Positions 13,007 through 24,878 of a DNA stretch of 64,000 nucleotides are shown here, piece by piece (positions within the stretch are counted from its first letter, which is position 1; each line of letters opens with the position of its first letter). Location: positions 322,558 through 386,557 of the forward strand of contig NW_017803468.1 in assembly GCF_001625305.1 (NCBI RefSeq), given 5' to 3'. Origin of the DNA: Branchiostoma belcheri (lineage: Eukaryota; Chordata; Leptocardii; Amphioxiformes; Branchiostomatidae). The translations under genes were made by a program, and so were the position numbers. Below the pieces are notes generated by a model that saw nothing but the letters and a program-made list of their open reading frames with translations, had not been told where the DNA came from and did no database searches.

Positions 13007-16000
13007 CCATCCAGACACAGACACTAACACACAAAGCCCAAATACATTACCTTCACATTTCATGAAGGTACTAAATAAGGAAAATCGGATATATATTTGG
13101 TGTGTGTTATAATACTAGAGGCTGATGGACCTCGTACTCTCGAAGGTGGCTTCTTTTTGTGCGATTTTTTTTGGCTTTCCTTTTTTGTACCGATGTTTTT
13201 TAATCGCTAGCCTACTGTGGCGCATTGGCTACTGCCTTAATTTGCCAATTCAGTACTGTCTTGCCACTTTGATACTACCGACAGAAGATATTCTTGTAGA
13301 TTACCGACCTCGTAGTACGACAGGTAGCCCTTCTCGCGCGTGTATAGCCCCGCGGTGCCGCCGCCGTTGGCCGGGGCCCGGATGCTGTTGTCCCCGGTAG
13401 TGGTGAAGCTCCGCCCGTAGGTAGCCAAGCCAAGGTTGATTTTGGAGGCGGGCACGCCGCCGGCAAGCCACATATCCACTGCAAACGCCTGGTGTTAAAA
13501 AATTGGGAAAATGATGACGATTTAACATTTTTTTTCTAAGCAGTTCTCAGCAACTGTCTCTCTCATTCACTCTCTCTCTCTTTCCTTGCTTCTGATGACT
13601 TCATTGATGTTGATGATTTTTAATGAAAGGGCACATTTAAAAACGCCGCCATGCCAGACAATACGTCGCTCACGGTGAAATAAAGTAAGAACAAACAAAT
13701 AAAGAAACAAATGAGCAAAATATCCATTCTTGGAGACAAACAAAGAATTAAGTATTTTTAAAGTTGTTTATTCATCACGTCATAGGCAACTATATCTGAG
13801 CCCCTACCCCACCAAAACTGAGGACGTCGGCAGAACGTACTGCATCTGCGCATACTCACGCATATAAGGTTAACACTCTGTCTGTAATTTTGTGTCGAAA
13901 AAAATTACGTTATCGTCTGCAACAAATTCTGATGCAATGTTGACCAAAAATCCCACGAAAATCTTAAAAATGGGGGTTTCGCGCAGTCGCAGCACGTTCT
14001 GACGACGCGCTCCAAAATGGCGGATGGTAGCACGTCAGCAGAACGTACTGCACCTGCGCAAAACCCGAAATGTTTTGTGCATAGCACTTCGGCAGAACGT
14101 CTCATATTTTGTCGTTTTCACGTATGTAAGGTTAACATCCCGTCTGTAGTTTTCAAATGTTATGTCGGAAAAGATGTCGTCTGCAACTGTTATAGCTAGG
14201 CAAAATTCTGATGCAACGTTGACTAAAAATCCAACGAAAACCGTGAAAAATCAGGGTTCCGCTCAGTACGCACAGTACGTTCTGCCGACGTGCTTGCAGA
14301 TGGTAGATTGCGTCATAGTCACGTGACAAACCTGATTAAGTTTGCGGTCGTCCCCGGTCTCGTCACTAGCGGCGTACAGCGGACTGTTCAGGCCCGTGTA
14401 GTCCTCCCACTGGCCGTGCAGGTCATACGCCATCAGGTTCAGGAAGTCCAGGTACCTGGCAAAACACAAACGTCTCTTATTTTCATGCCTCATAATCTGG
14501 AGTTGGTCAGGAGATTAGAAGGCTTTTGAGGTAAACATTTGCCCCATCGATGTACGGTCGTACATATCAAAGAGAAATTTTTACGTTGATGGTTAACCTG
14601 TTGAAATGTGAAAAGTACTTCAGCCTTTCTCTGAACATCAGTCGACGGAAGCTAGATGCAGTTCCGGGGCAGTCTGACCAGGTTAAGGGTATATATGCCT
14701 AACTTTCTATATGGAACGAATTGAATTTGACTTAAATCTGGGTCAAATTTTATTGACAACCACATCCCGACCAACTTCCAAACAGCAGCCAACGGTAATG
14801 GCTGAACCATCCATTCAAAACCTGCGCAGCCAAACAGTAACCGACCTGGTGGAACACCAGGCCGACCTTGCTCCTGATCTATCCTTACGCATGGTTGAGG
14901 GGAGCTAAGTTAGTGTTAAGGAGAAGGTTCTGTGTAACAGGGGCTTTACCTTGCCACTTCGGCCATTTCGTAACCATTCATAGCGTTGTCCTCTCCGGCT
15001 GGTATAGCGGCGGTCAGCAGCAGGGGAGCCCGGCCGGTACGGGCGCCTTCCGCGTCAAACGCCTCCCTCAGTTCCTACGGGAAAAACATAGTTACAAACG
15101 CCGAATTACAACATGTAAACCAATTGACCCTGTCACAGCTATAGGTCAAGTTCAGACTGAAGAGGGTGTTATTTTTACAAGAAGAAGTTGACGGGCCCAA
15201 TAAGAGGATCCCAACATTTTAAAATTGGGAGAACCAAAATATGGTGAAATGCCTGCATGTCTCCTTCAAATGCTACGCCACACACTACACCAATCAATCG
15301 GAAAGGTTACTACCTCAGTCGTCGAAGATAATATTAATATTTTTACTAGTGGAAGAAATTTTGATAGACCTGATAATAAGATTGCGGAACAGTAGACTTA
15401 GTGGTGATTAGAACAAGAATACTAAAATGAAATGTACCTTGCAGAGAAGAGTGAAGGTCTGTTTGTCGGACGGCCTCCCACCGCGCGCCGCCGGGTACTC
15501 CCAGTCCAGGTCCAGACCGTCGAAGTTGCGCTGCCGGAGGAAGTCGATAGAGGTCGTGACGAACGTCTGCCTGCCTGCAGCCGTGGCCGCCATGTCCGAG
15601 AACGCCGTGGAGCCGAAGTTCCACCCGCCAACTCCGAGCAGGGTCTTCACGCCGTGCGGCTAGGGGAGAACGGGGAATCAATGCGTATTTTTATGGTTCT
15701 GTTTTGGATGTTAAATAAAAGACCTATATTATACGCTTATGCAAAGTACAGGTCATGACGATATACGGCAATGCAATTCTATGCACAACAAGAGTTCCGA
15801 GATCTCATACCTCCATGAAATATGGGCTTGACATGTAAATGTAAATTTCTTCTTTAATTATGTAAATTACCTCCACATTAACATAATAAATGCATCGTGA
15901 TGTTAACTTTTGATTAACTTGCACATGTACCAAGTATGAGATTCCCATCATTTACCACTAAGGAGTCATAGAATTTTCGCATTAATTATGCAAATTAGGT

Positions 16001-16944
16001 CATCATTTGCATAATTGGTATCTGTTGATGTTCCATCTGCCATAGATTACATACATTACATGTATGAAAGTACTATAATGTAAAACCATGTAATTATAGA
16101 ATTTTCTCATTAATTATGCAAATTAAGTCATCATTTGCATAATTTGTAGTTAATTATGTACATTCCCTCTCAGCTACCTACCTACCAAAAATGATGATAA
16201 TACTAGTACCTTGTTCCTATCTGGACTTATTGGCTTTTAAAGATTTCGCCCGAAAATCTCCTGCAGTTCCAAAACAAGCTGCTAGGGGGACCAAACTCAC
16301 GCCACTTATTCCTGACAGGAAAAGCTATCTGTCACCAAAAATTCAAGACCATAGCATGTTTAGGACAAAAGATACAAAAACCGGAAGTTCTGCTGCAGTA
16401 CCAAGGTCATCCACCAGGAGGCCCATATTTGACCCTGACCTTTGTCTTTCTAAGACTTACCAGCGTACCAAATATCATCGCAATTCATAAAGGCGTTATG
16501 GAGTTATGCTGACTACAAATGTGCAGAAACACAAACACACAGACACACACACATACAGACACACACACACAGACAGACACGCCTCCATGAAATATATGAG
16601 TTTTTGTATACAGTACACTAAGTGTTTCAAACACACAGCTAATCAGGCCTGCAGCTAATACAAACCCTAACCCTGAAATAGGTCACCTATTCCCCTGAGG
16701 GAACCACATTAATCAAACCGGGTCCCAAGCGCACTGACTCGATAGCCACACAATGAGACATCTGTTGGCTGCAAAGGAGATTCCTCATTAAACCGGAAGT
16801 GCTACTGCACTACCAAGGCCATCCACCAGGAGGCCCATATTTGACCTTGACCTTCGCCCCTAACACCTACCAGCATACCAAATATCACCACAATCCATGA
16901 AGGCGTTATGAACTTATGAAGGTACAAAAAAGCGGAAACACAAA

Positions 16945-16995
<51 letters not shown>

Positions 16996-18780
16996 ACAGA
17001 CGCGCCAAAAACAATACCTTCCATTTCATGGAGGTAATTACAGTGAGTCTTATTACATATACGCAAACTCACTAATATGTATACTAGTATTTACTGGTTC
17101 AATTTTTTTGTTTCAAAAGATAGTCAGTGGGAAAGTGTCCTATCCATACTATAGTCAGTATATAGTATATAGCTTTAATCCATGTTTATGCACATATACA
17201 CACGTATAACTATCACACTTTGAGTATAACATGGGATATCTTAAGACTGTGATGTAGTGGGAAGAAAAGTTTAGGAGAGAAAAGGTAAATAAGTTACGGA
17301 AGACAATATTTTGAAACCCTTGAAATGCAGTCTCATCTTCCTATTTGGGTAGTATACGTGATTTGTCTTGGTATTAAACAGATTATCACATGTGGTTCTA
17401 ATAGCTAGCTCGGCCACATTGGACTTGCGTTTAACATAAAATACACAGAATGTGGTGGAATCTGTTTGGTCTGCATTGTTCGGGCCGTATTTGAGGGCAA
17501 ATTTAACTCAAACTTATTTCGATTCACGTAGAATGGTAGGCGCGAACGGGCTGCTACCGAACTTTAGACAACCAAGGTAGGCTGGTGTTCGGGGGTTCTT
17601 TACCTGTAAAATTATGCCCGTACACAGTCAAAAGTGGTACAATGCAATGATAGGAAACAGACAGCCAGTACCATGACGTTTATTAGTACCTTTGATCGAA
17701 AACATTCTCTCACATAGAGCTTTCAAAGAGTCTACTTACTAGGGTGACCAGAGTGACTGGTCGAAAGCTCTAGGTGAGGGAATTTCTTCGTGTTGGATCA
17801 AAAGGTTTAACTTTAAACGTGTAACAATCAGCACACAGATGAACTTTTTAGGATTATCATAGTACCTGGAGATGTGTGGTGAACCTCTCGTACAGTCCGG
17901 TGGACCAGTCGGTGGAGTCATCGTTCCACTCGTACGGTTGCAGCTGGTTGTTGGTCATCTTGGCGAAGGCGTAGATGATGTGCGTGCACAGGGAGGGGTC
18001 AATGTCCTCGGGGTAGAACTGACCGATCCCATGGCGATACTGGGACCAGTTGGTGTGGTAACACACACGGCGGTAGGCTGGAGGGGGGAGGGGCATAATA
18101 CATAGAAGAACTTTATTGGACGACAATTGTACAGGGTACATTGTATGGCAAATAGGTAACAATAAGTAGCATAGTAAAATAAATAGGTATAGAATAAAAC
18201 TTATATATTACGGCAGGCACATGTACCAACTACAAAAAAAAAAACTTCAACGGCAACGGACGTCGTGCACCAGATCGTTGTGAGATCACACAATGAGTGC
18301 ATTCTTTAACTCGTAGCAGGTCATTTGGTGGATACAGTACAAAAGACAGTATAAAATTCGTAAAACAGTAAGTATCACATATCATATTTGCCAAGCAGTA
18401 TCCGATACAACATTCGGGGCGTACAAAAAATACCATATCCATGTACCTTCCTAGCAAAACAAAATTTAAGCCGGAAAACTAAATAAAACGCGTAAAAAAT
18501 AAGCACAACTTCCCTAGAAGCGTAAACCTCCCATTGGAGCATTTACGCTTCTATATTCTTATTCTTGTGTCATTATTCTTATGTGAGTGTCAGTCAGAAT
18601 CTGTCTGATACGAATAAAAAAACTTGCTTGGCACAGAAAACATTTGATACTACAGCGCAGGCGGAAAGGAGGGAGAAAATAAGGGATAACTACAAAACAC
18701 GTACTTGATCTCTGTGCTGGGATGACAGACGCCTGTCCCAGACTCAACATCACACACAGTAGCGCGAGGACGGTCAACAT
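10867..18780 (-). CDS. Chitinase gene B, complete: GH18 catalytic domain plus one CBM14 chitin-binding domain
   Basis: Coding exons: 18780-18705, 18077-17866, 15659-15438, 15074-14950, 14455-14332, 13488-13309, 12464-12345, 12007-11623, 11033-10867; 1611 bases, 536 residues plus TAG, frame preserved at every GT/AG junction. Residues 1-17 are a signal peptide. GH18 spans roughly 25-396, with the catalytic DGLDLDWEY at about 143-151 (Glu 150, codon 15498-15500) and [16 protein letters not shown] near 362-377. A linker (397-481) repeats NEVPNLI / GGVPNLI units instead of the usual Ser/Thr/Pro-rich tract. The last exon encodes a six-Cys CBM14 domain ([15 protein letters not shown] ... CDWASNVNC) ending at the stop. 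Start and signal peptide are identical to gene A. Likely a secreted chitin hydrolase; substrate role inferred from family. Confidence 0.95.
11690..11830 (-). repeat. Short coding tandem repeat in gene B linker
   Basis: Imperfect 21-24 base units around GAGGTTNGGTACC and CCGTTGATGAGGTT encode about six VPNL(I/V)N(G/E) peptides. In-frame unit lengths (7 or 8 codons) let the linker vary in length without breaking the protein. Confidence 0.8.
12527..12745 (+). mobile_element. tRNA-derived SINE in gene B intron 6
   Basis: A tRNA-like head has an A-box region (GACGTAGTGGTAGCC) and a B box AGTTCGAGTCC at 12579-12589. A conserved central block (CTTGTGCCCTTGGGAAAGGC) and a tail ending GAAATGTTGGAATAT follow. 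The same architecture recurs at 22630, 32458, 32890 and 38805. Confidence 0.8.
12962..13005. repeat. (AC)n microsatellite
   Basis: About 20 uninterrupted AC units in gene B intron 6. Confidence 0.95.
13822..14294. mobile_element. MITE family 2, composite copy in gene B intron 5
   Basis: Counterpart of 2285-2760 in gene A. Three GTC(G/A)GCAGAACGTACTGCA-type ends are visible (13825, 14033 and inverted at 14276), so it is again a double structure. Confidence 0.7.
15980..16147. repeat. Repeated palindromic octamer module in gene B intron 2
   Basis: Two copies, about 128 bases apart, of ATTAATTATGCAAATTA then TCATCATTTGCATAATT. Each holds ATGCAAAT (15988-15995; 16116-16123) facing ATTTGCAT (16005-16012; 16133-16140). 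ATGCAAAT is the classical POU/Oct site. It is probably part of a dispersed repeat. Confidence 0.7.
16238..17040 (+). repeat. Two adjacent copies of a dispersed repeat with CA-rich tails
   Basis: Copy 1 (16238-16600) and a 5'-truncated copy 2 (16795-17040) share CCAAGGTCATCCACCAGGAG, CATATTTGACC and a (CA)n tail; the second ends CTTCCATTTCATGGAGGTA. A third full copy is at 59540-59890 and a 5' fragment at 1735-1795 (AAAGATTTCGCC). Possible non-LTR 3' end or SINE-like family; class not settled. Confidence 0.6.
17735..17855 (+). repeat. Dispersed repeat with GACCAG/CTGGTC hairpin
   Basis: Shares GACCAGAGTGACTGGTCGAA and AGCTCTAGGT with 27423-27530. It lies ten bases before the gene B exon 2 boundary, inside intron 2. 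Confidence 0.6.
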
Positions 18781-20552
18781 CTTCGTCTTCTTCTTTAGAG
18801 TCTGCTTTCGTCTGTAAGGAGGGATTAAAAAATTAATACAGACATAAAAAAATCTATGACTCAAACATATATCAAACTTATTAGATGTTGTTAAATATCA
18901 GCAATAGCTTAACTTCAATATTTGCACAAGTTGCAATGCACTGTACCTGGTATAAGTGTCTTGAAAAAAGTTTTCTTCTTCTATCGCCGACGTCTAAATG
19001 CAGTCACTCTATGAAAGACAGGGACAAAAGTGCCGCATTTGAACTTTGGAGAGTTCTTATCTCCGTAGATTTCAAAGTTTTCCCACCACGCCTTCTTTGT
19101 AAACGTTTTGTGGTCTGACTTGTAATCCCTCTAATATAAAAACATGTATAACTTTTAAACTTTCTACGACAAAGAGCAAACACATGTCACTAGTGTAATT
19201 GTTTCCTAATTGGTGTTTGCGACATGGTAACTGTTTTTTCATAACATAAAACTTCTTTTTTTCTGTTCGTGTGGAATAATACCACACACAGCTCATTAAA
19301 GTAAAAACGTTTAGTGACATATGCTTACACCACTTCTGAATCTCTTAGACACGTACTTTTACAACAAATTATACTTGAACGGATATCACGTCAAAGCAAA
19401 CGTTATTAATGTATCCTCGTACAGACAGGTAGATTATCTTTATCTTATGAACGAGCTGGCTAGGTTTTAGTAGATCCGGCATATTTACGTATAATTGATA
19501 TAAAGCAGTGTTGACGTGCCACAAATAGCCTATCGGTATCACTAGGTACATAACACACTTGGTATTTCGTCCGGTTCGTGGAGTAGCTTCTGGTTAAATT
19601 GCGTCACAAAGTGTGATAATCGTGACCTTACATGTAACGGTACTTGAGCAATGTATATGTAGATTGTGTCTTATTAATGGCTTTGTTATATGTTATTTTG
19701 GCTCAAACTTTATCTGCCTTTTAAAGGCACCCAAACCAATTTCAGGGCAGTAAATCTGGATTTTCATAGTCATTTTTTCTTAATGTACTAATTTGAATCA
19801 ACCCTATTCCATAGTATACTGATATCTGTGAGAAAGAAAAAAATGCAAAGTCGCTGACGACAAACGGTTGCTTGTTTCGTGTTATAGGCCATTTTTGTTT
19901 ATTGGTTGTACCAAAACATACAGGGGCTCCTCACGTAGCTTGCTTCTTTGGCAAGTATGAAATGATAACTAAATTGTTATAAGAAACAAGAGCAAATATC
20001 ATTATCAGAAAGATTTACTCATCCGTAATTCTTTTAGAGGTGCCGCTCTCGCATTGTATGCCTTTAATCAATTTAAAAGTTTTGGGAATAGCTTGTGCTT
20101 GTAGTGGTCGTTAATGGGAGGATTACGACTTTACTGAAAACGCTTAAAACGCAAGCTAGACAATATAGTTTATACCACCCCACCTCCTAGAAAAAAATAG
20201 GTAGCACTGCTTCTTCATTTTATGAAAGCTCGAAGTTTAATAGAAACTTGGCTTACAAAAAATAATTGGCGACATAAGACAACAAATTTTGATAAACTGG
20301 AAAGCGCTGATTTTTCCCTTAAGTAAAAATCTAGAGTGACAAATATATTTAAAACGTTAAATAATGGTGACTATTGGTATTGATGATTTTTACTGAATAA
20401 GTAAAATATGTTTACCTGTATCGAGAACACAATCTATTTTTTTTTTCAAGCAAAACGTACGTGGATTATATTCCAAAAAATCTAACTAAAGACACAGGAC
20501 TCAATTACTACATAGTATGTTTCTGAGACAAGGAGACGACAAAAAAGCTTAC

Positions 20553-20640
20553 CTTTGAAAAACGACAAAACGTCTGCGGACTGACTCCTTCTGTCGGCAC
20601 GCTGACACCACCAGGGATACGCACCGAGCTTCAGAAATGT
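20553..20640 (-). other. Gene B 5' noncoding exon (approximate start)
   Basis: Nearly identical to the gene A leader exon. It ends CAAAG at a gtaagc donor and would splice to the exon starting at 18811, 31 bases before the start codon. The upstream border is estimated from the TATA box. Confidence 0.7.
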
Positions 20641-20664
20641 GCGGAAGTCAGTCGCGAGCAGGTT

Positions 20665-20674
20665 AATATATATA
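20665..20674 (-). promoter_or_regulatory. Gene B TATA box
   Basis: Minus strand TATATATATT in the same GGCGGAGTCTA context as gene A, about 30 bases before the conserved leader exon. Confidence 0.7.
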
Positions 20675-20707
20675 GACTCCGCCTTCCGAATAAGCTCATA
20701 TCTTATC

Positions 20708-21088
20708 TTAGGCCATGTTGATTTTATTATATGGATGCATGCATGAATTTTCGGCCGTTACAAAAAAATGGTTTCAACCATACTTTAAATCGTACAAAAT
20801 AGTTGCAAAATAAGCAAATGTATACCGTAAGTTGCAGCAAAAAAAATATTGGAAAACTATACTAAAGTCGTAGAATAATAAAAATGAATTAAAAAGACGA
20901 GAATGCAAAGAAATTAATTTGAAGAGTAGATTATTCGCCATACCATACTCTGTGTCATTTGTTCAACCTTCATGATCACGTAGATTTTATAATGAAAGCA
21001 AATTTGTTGGGGGAAAACTTTTTTATTCGCACGCTCGCATCAGTTTTGGGGTTCCAAGTCATCCATATAATTAAATCAATATGGCCTC
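20708..21088. mobile_element. MITE family 1 inserted just upstream of the gene B TATA box
   Basis: Left end TTAGGCCATGTTGATTTT; right end ATTAAATCAATATGGCCT. The gene A promoter lacks it: flanking gene A sequence (8220-8340, with CAATCAGAGACAG) resumes in gene B only at about 21105. The insertion therefore postdates the duplication and lies 34 bases from the TATA box. Confidence 0.8.
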
Positions 21089-21099
21089 ATGGTAGATAA

Positions 21100-22625
21100 C
21101 AGAATCAACAATCAGAGACAGTTCTGTGGTACGTATGGGTTCTAATGGTGGTCACTTTGTACACTGTGCATGTTTAATCGGTGTCCTTCTTTATCCTTGT
21201 TTGTTTAAAACACTCAGACCGTATGAACTGGTGGGTACCGGTCGGATGAAATAATACCAAGGTCTGACTGGACGCACTATAAAGAGTTTATTCGAGATTT
21301 ACACCTCTTTTATCTCCTGCCTCAAATCTACTACAGGAAATCAAACCTTTAAGCATAGTTTAACTTAAAAAAATGCATAGATGTTCAGCAGCGCTATAGC
21401 GTGAATAAAATAAACCTTTAATATAACGCATGCTTTAATTGACCTTCAAGATAGATTTTCGTCCAGTGGTCAAGTGGGGGAAAACTTTTTTCTGGATTTT
21501 ATAGGCTAAATTTAAAAGACGGTCCCAAATGAATTGGGAAGTTGAAGATGCTATTTTCACTACATCTATGTTGTTTTAGCCGTTTGGAATACGCTCTTCT
21601 TGATTATGCGTGAACCTAGTATGTAGATATAAGTAAGTGTACATGTACAGTGCTCGATTATCGTATGTTTTATTCTTACTGATGATGTAAAAGTCATGAA
21701 TGCTAGTTTCAACATCAGAGTCCCTAAAATCTATTTAAAACCATAAAACGTACACACTACATACAGGCGTAAATGTTCACTAGCGGCAAGAAAATGATCC
21801 TTTACGAGTTTTAAACTGTTCTTAAAGATACGTCGATGAAGGTTAGACATCCAGGTAATACGATATGCCAAAAAACTGTCACTCAAGCAACTGGATAGTA
21901 TTTTGAAAACGTCAGACGTTTCAGCTAGTATCCACTAGCTTTCGTCAGTGACTGAGAGACCAGAGGGGAAAGCAGGTTTATATACACAACCTGTTGATTG
22001 ATATGCAAATAAAGTGAAGACAAATTTTTGGAAGTCGAAAAAGGAACAAAAGTCAGACAAGTCAAGACAAGATGATGCAAATTAGTCTGAAAGCTCCTGT
22101 ATTACAGGACAGGAGCTTAAGTGTTGTCTGTCCTCGGGGCTGGGAGTGCCAAATCCCAAGTGCCGGAAAGATCGACCCGTAGCCCCCCTTCCCTGTTGAG
22201 GGTGGGGTTGTACATTCTTTCATATATTGCCTCTTTAACACCCCGTTCCCACCAGCGTGTTTCGCGGTCTAATACATCCGTGGACTCGAGTTTGAAAGAG
22301 TGACCCTGTTCTTAAAGATACAATTTCGCGTGCAGTGACCGTAGAAAAGTATACACCAAAGCACGTTTACTATGCTATTGTTTTGACGGATTGCTATGAA
22401 GGACTTTACACGAGAAAGGGCACAGTTGTTCCCTTTGTAAACTGGCCGACCTTCAGACGTTTGCTACACCTGTACATTTTCTCATGAACTTTTATACTTT
22501 TTTTTTATATCTGGGCATGTTATCTGTCTGTTACGATATAGAATAGATAAAGGATTCCTTTAAAGCATTTCAATGCCTTTTTTTTTCTTTTCTTTTTTTT
22601 TTGTAATTCGTTAATCTCGTAGAAT
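21100..22625. other. Gene B upstream flank, no gene seen
   Basis: Paralogous to the gene A upstream flank (8240-9700), including GGTGGTCACT and later CTTTACACGAGAAAG blocks. It also contains an inserted repeat at about 21840-22310 carrying a hammerhead-like core on the minus strand. No exon identified. Confidence 0.5.
21911..21948 (-). other. Hammerhead-ribozyme-like core motif in a repeat
   Basis: Minus strand reads CTGACGA, a bulged A, AGCTAG, a six-base loop, CTAGCT, GAAA, then ACGT-CTG-ACGT. This matches conserved core CUGANGA, a perfect 6-bp stem II, GAAA and a 4-bp stem III. I could not find a convincing stem I in the immediate flanks, so activity is doubtful. Confidence 0.35.
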
Positions 22626-22629
22626 GTAT

Positions 22630-22876
22630 GGGGTCGTGTGGCGTAGCGGCAGAGTGCGCGACTCGGAACTAAGAGTCCCGGTTTCGAGTCCTGACATGCC
22701 ACCGATCTTGTGCCCTTGGGAAAGGCACTTTACACGACTTTCCTCACTTCGCTCAGGTGAAAATAAGCATTGTCCTGTAATGTATTTGTTCCCTGTGTTG
22801 GTGGCGGCATTAATATAAGTTGAAGAAATTTGTGAGTGTGTCGTCACCACGTCTGGTGATTACATGTTGGAATAAT
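22630..22876 (+). mobile_element. tRNA-derived SINE between genes B and C
   Basis: Head GTGGCGTAGCGGCAGAG, B box GTTTCGAGTCC, conserved block CTTGTGCCCTTGGGAAAGGC, and a tail with ATGTTGGAATAATAATAA. Nearly full length. Confidence 0.8.
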
Positions 22877-23700
22877 AATAATAATAGAATGACTGTATTA
22901 TGTAAGGACACCATTCCAACTGCAATAAAAATTGCACACATTGTTTTGTATGGCTTTATTCAGGATTCCATGACATCATTGACACATACAATATAATAGA
23001 TATTAGTTTGCTAGTTAGGGACTGAAATATAAATATAACGTAAATATGATTAATGCGTTGTGATATTGTTGTACTTTCTTCCATGTTATATTAGGATAAC
23101 TGTTTGTTACGCCCCAACGCTAAATTTTGATCCATGATTATTTGTTTGAGATTCTTATTAATACACTTGGATTTCATATTAAAGTCCGTAAAAACTATAT
23201 ATAGGTAATCAACATTACAGTTTTGCTATGTGCTAAATTTAAAACAAGAATATGTCAGCTCCATAGTAAGCAACTCGTCTTAGGTTTTTAACATATGTGC
23301 AAAACATAAGTTTTCTGTCTCCCTTTCTGGATTTACTATTTAGCACAGAAAGCAAATAGATATAGCTCTGATATCTGCAAAAATGAATCATAATATTGTA
23401 TTCAACAGAAGCAAAGAAACACTATAAAATATGTTTACTTAAAGTCACCAAGAATAACAGTTTCTATTAAAATTTCACCACACTGAAAAATGTACAAGAA
23501 AAATTCTCCTGTGTATCTAGTTGTGCATGCCTGTTGGTGCTGAAAGAGACATATTTCATACACAGTTTTTCAAAGTGTCTGATATATAAAACCTGGACGA
23601 TTATTAGTTACTAGGGGTTACATGAACTCACAATTATAGTAACAGTTATGGCATTTTAGTTATCAGTTAACACTACATTCCAGTGAAAGGAAACCGTAAT
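22877..23700. other. Spacer downstream of gene C, no gene seen
   Basis: AT-rich sequence with no recognisable exon, repeat family or RNA gene. Confidence 0.5.
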
Positions 23701-23717
23701 GAGCTACCAATTCTTTT

Positions 23718-23723
23718 TTTATT
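23718..23723 (-). terminator. Candidate gene C polyadenylation signal
   Basis: AATAAA on the minus strand, about 290 bases after the gene C stop. Confidence 0.4.
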
Positions 23724-24009
23724 TGTATGACTTACAACATTATAAACTATATATAAACTATCGATGTAAGAGTACGATATGAAAGACAACAAAACACACA
23801 AATCTGACTCAAAAGATTTTGACATTATAAAAGGCACTTCTTTCTCGATAAAATCCGTTCGAACGCACTATAATAGATGGATATGGATTCTCGCTCAATG
23901 GTAACAACATCTTAGTGGAAAGGAGGTACAAATGAAGAAGTTAACGTGTCGTTTATGATGCTGTTATGCATGGATGTCATCCTGGCGACAGAAGTCGTGA
24001 AAGCGCCTT

Positions 24010-24878
24010 CTACCGACCGCTCTGAACCTGGCAGTTGGCGTCGCGAGGCCAGCCACATCCCCCGGTGGCGGCGTTGAAGTGTGTTCCCGGCGCGCACGGC
24101 CTGTGCCACATCCTGCCGTTCCACCCGCACTGGTAATACTTCCCGCAGTTCTCCGGGTCAGGGTACTTTCCCCTCGGCTTGCCCTGGCAGGTGAAGGCCT
24201 CACCTAGCGAAACAAATGTGAAATGCACATGTTTGAGCGTGGCAAAAAGACCGACTTAACAGTAATGTTTGTGTACTTTGGAGTGATAGCGACATTGGAG
24301 CAATATGTTCACTACATTACTACTAGTTTCTAATGAGTGCCCAGCTTTTGTTAGAGGCGTCGTTTCCGACAGAACGTAAAACTACAAGTCGGTTCACCGG
24401 TTATAAGAAAAAAACATTTTTAACAAACAGCTAGGTACATGTAGATTGTCGTTGTAATTATTTTCGTGTCATTCTGTATTTTCCATGTGTTTCTGTTATT
24501 TTATTGTAATACTTTTACATTATTATCAATTAATGCTCTTGAAGAGAAGGGCTTTATAAGCACCTTCCCTCCAATACTATTTAAACAAATGTGTCTTAAA
24601 GCAAACAAACAAACAAACAAACAAACAAACAAACAAAAGAAAACAGACTAAAAAGTTGTACTGACCACTCTGAGCTCCGCCCGTGAGGACGCTAGCGCTC
24701 TGAGCCTGACAGTCGACGTTACGGGGCCAGTCGCACCCTTTGATGGCCTGGTTCCACTGCGTGCCTCCCCCGCACGGCCGGTGGAACTCCCGCCCGGCCC
24801 AGCACTGGTAGTACTTAGCGCAGTCAGCCGGGTCCGGGTAGAACCCGTTCTGTCGTCCCTCACAGGTGAAGGGAACAG
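24010..24878 (-). CDS. Tandem CBM14 exons of gene C
   Basis: Part of gene C. Exon 24878-24666 encodes [16 protein letters not shown] ... [10 protein letters not shown]; exon 24203-24010 encodes [16 protein letters not shown] ... [10 protein letters not shown]. Each has six Cys in peritrophin-A spacing with aromatic residues (KYYQC) that bind chitin in this family. The exons share phase-1 borders, so the pair probably arose by exon duplication. Confidence 0.9.

Noticed and set aside
12757..13065. Open frame with a poly-(Thr-His) run
   Set aside because: It is read-through of an (AC)n microsatellite in a gene B intron.
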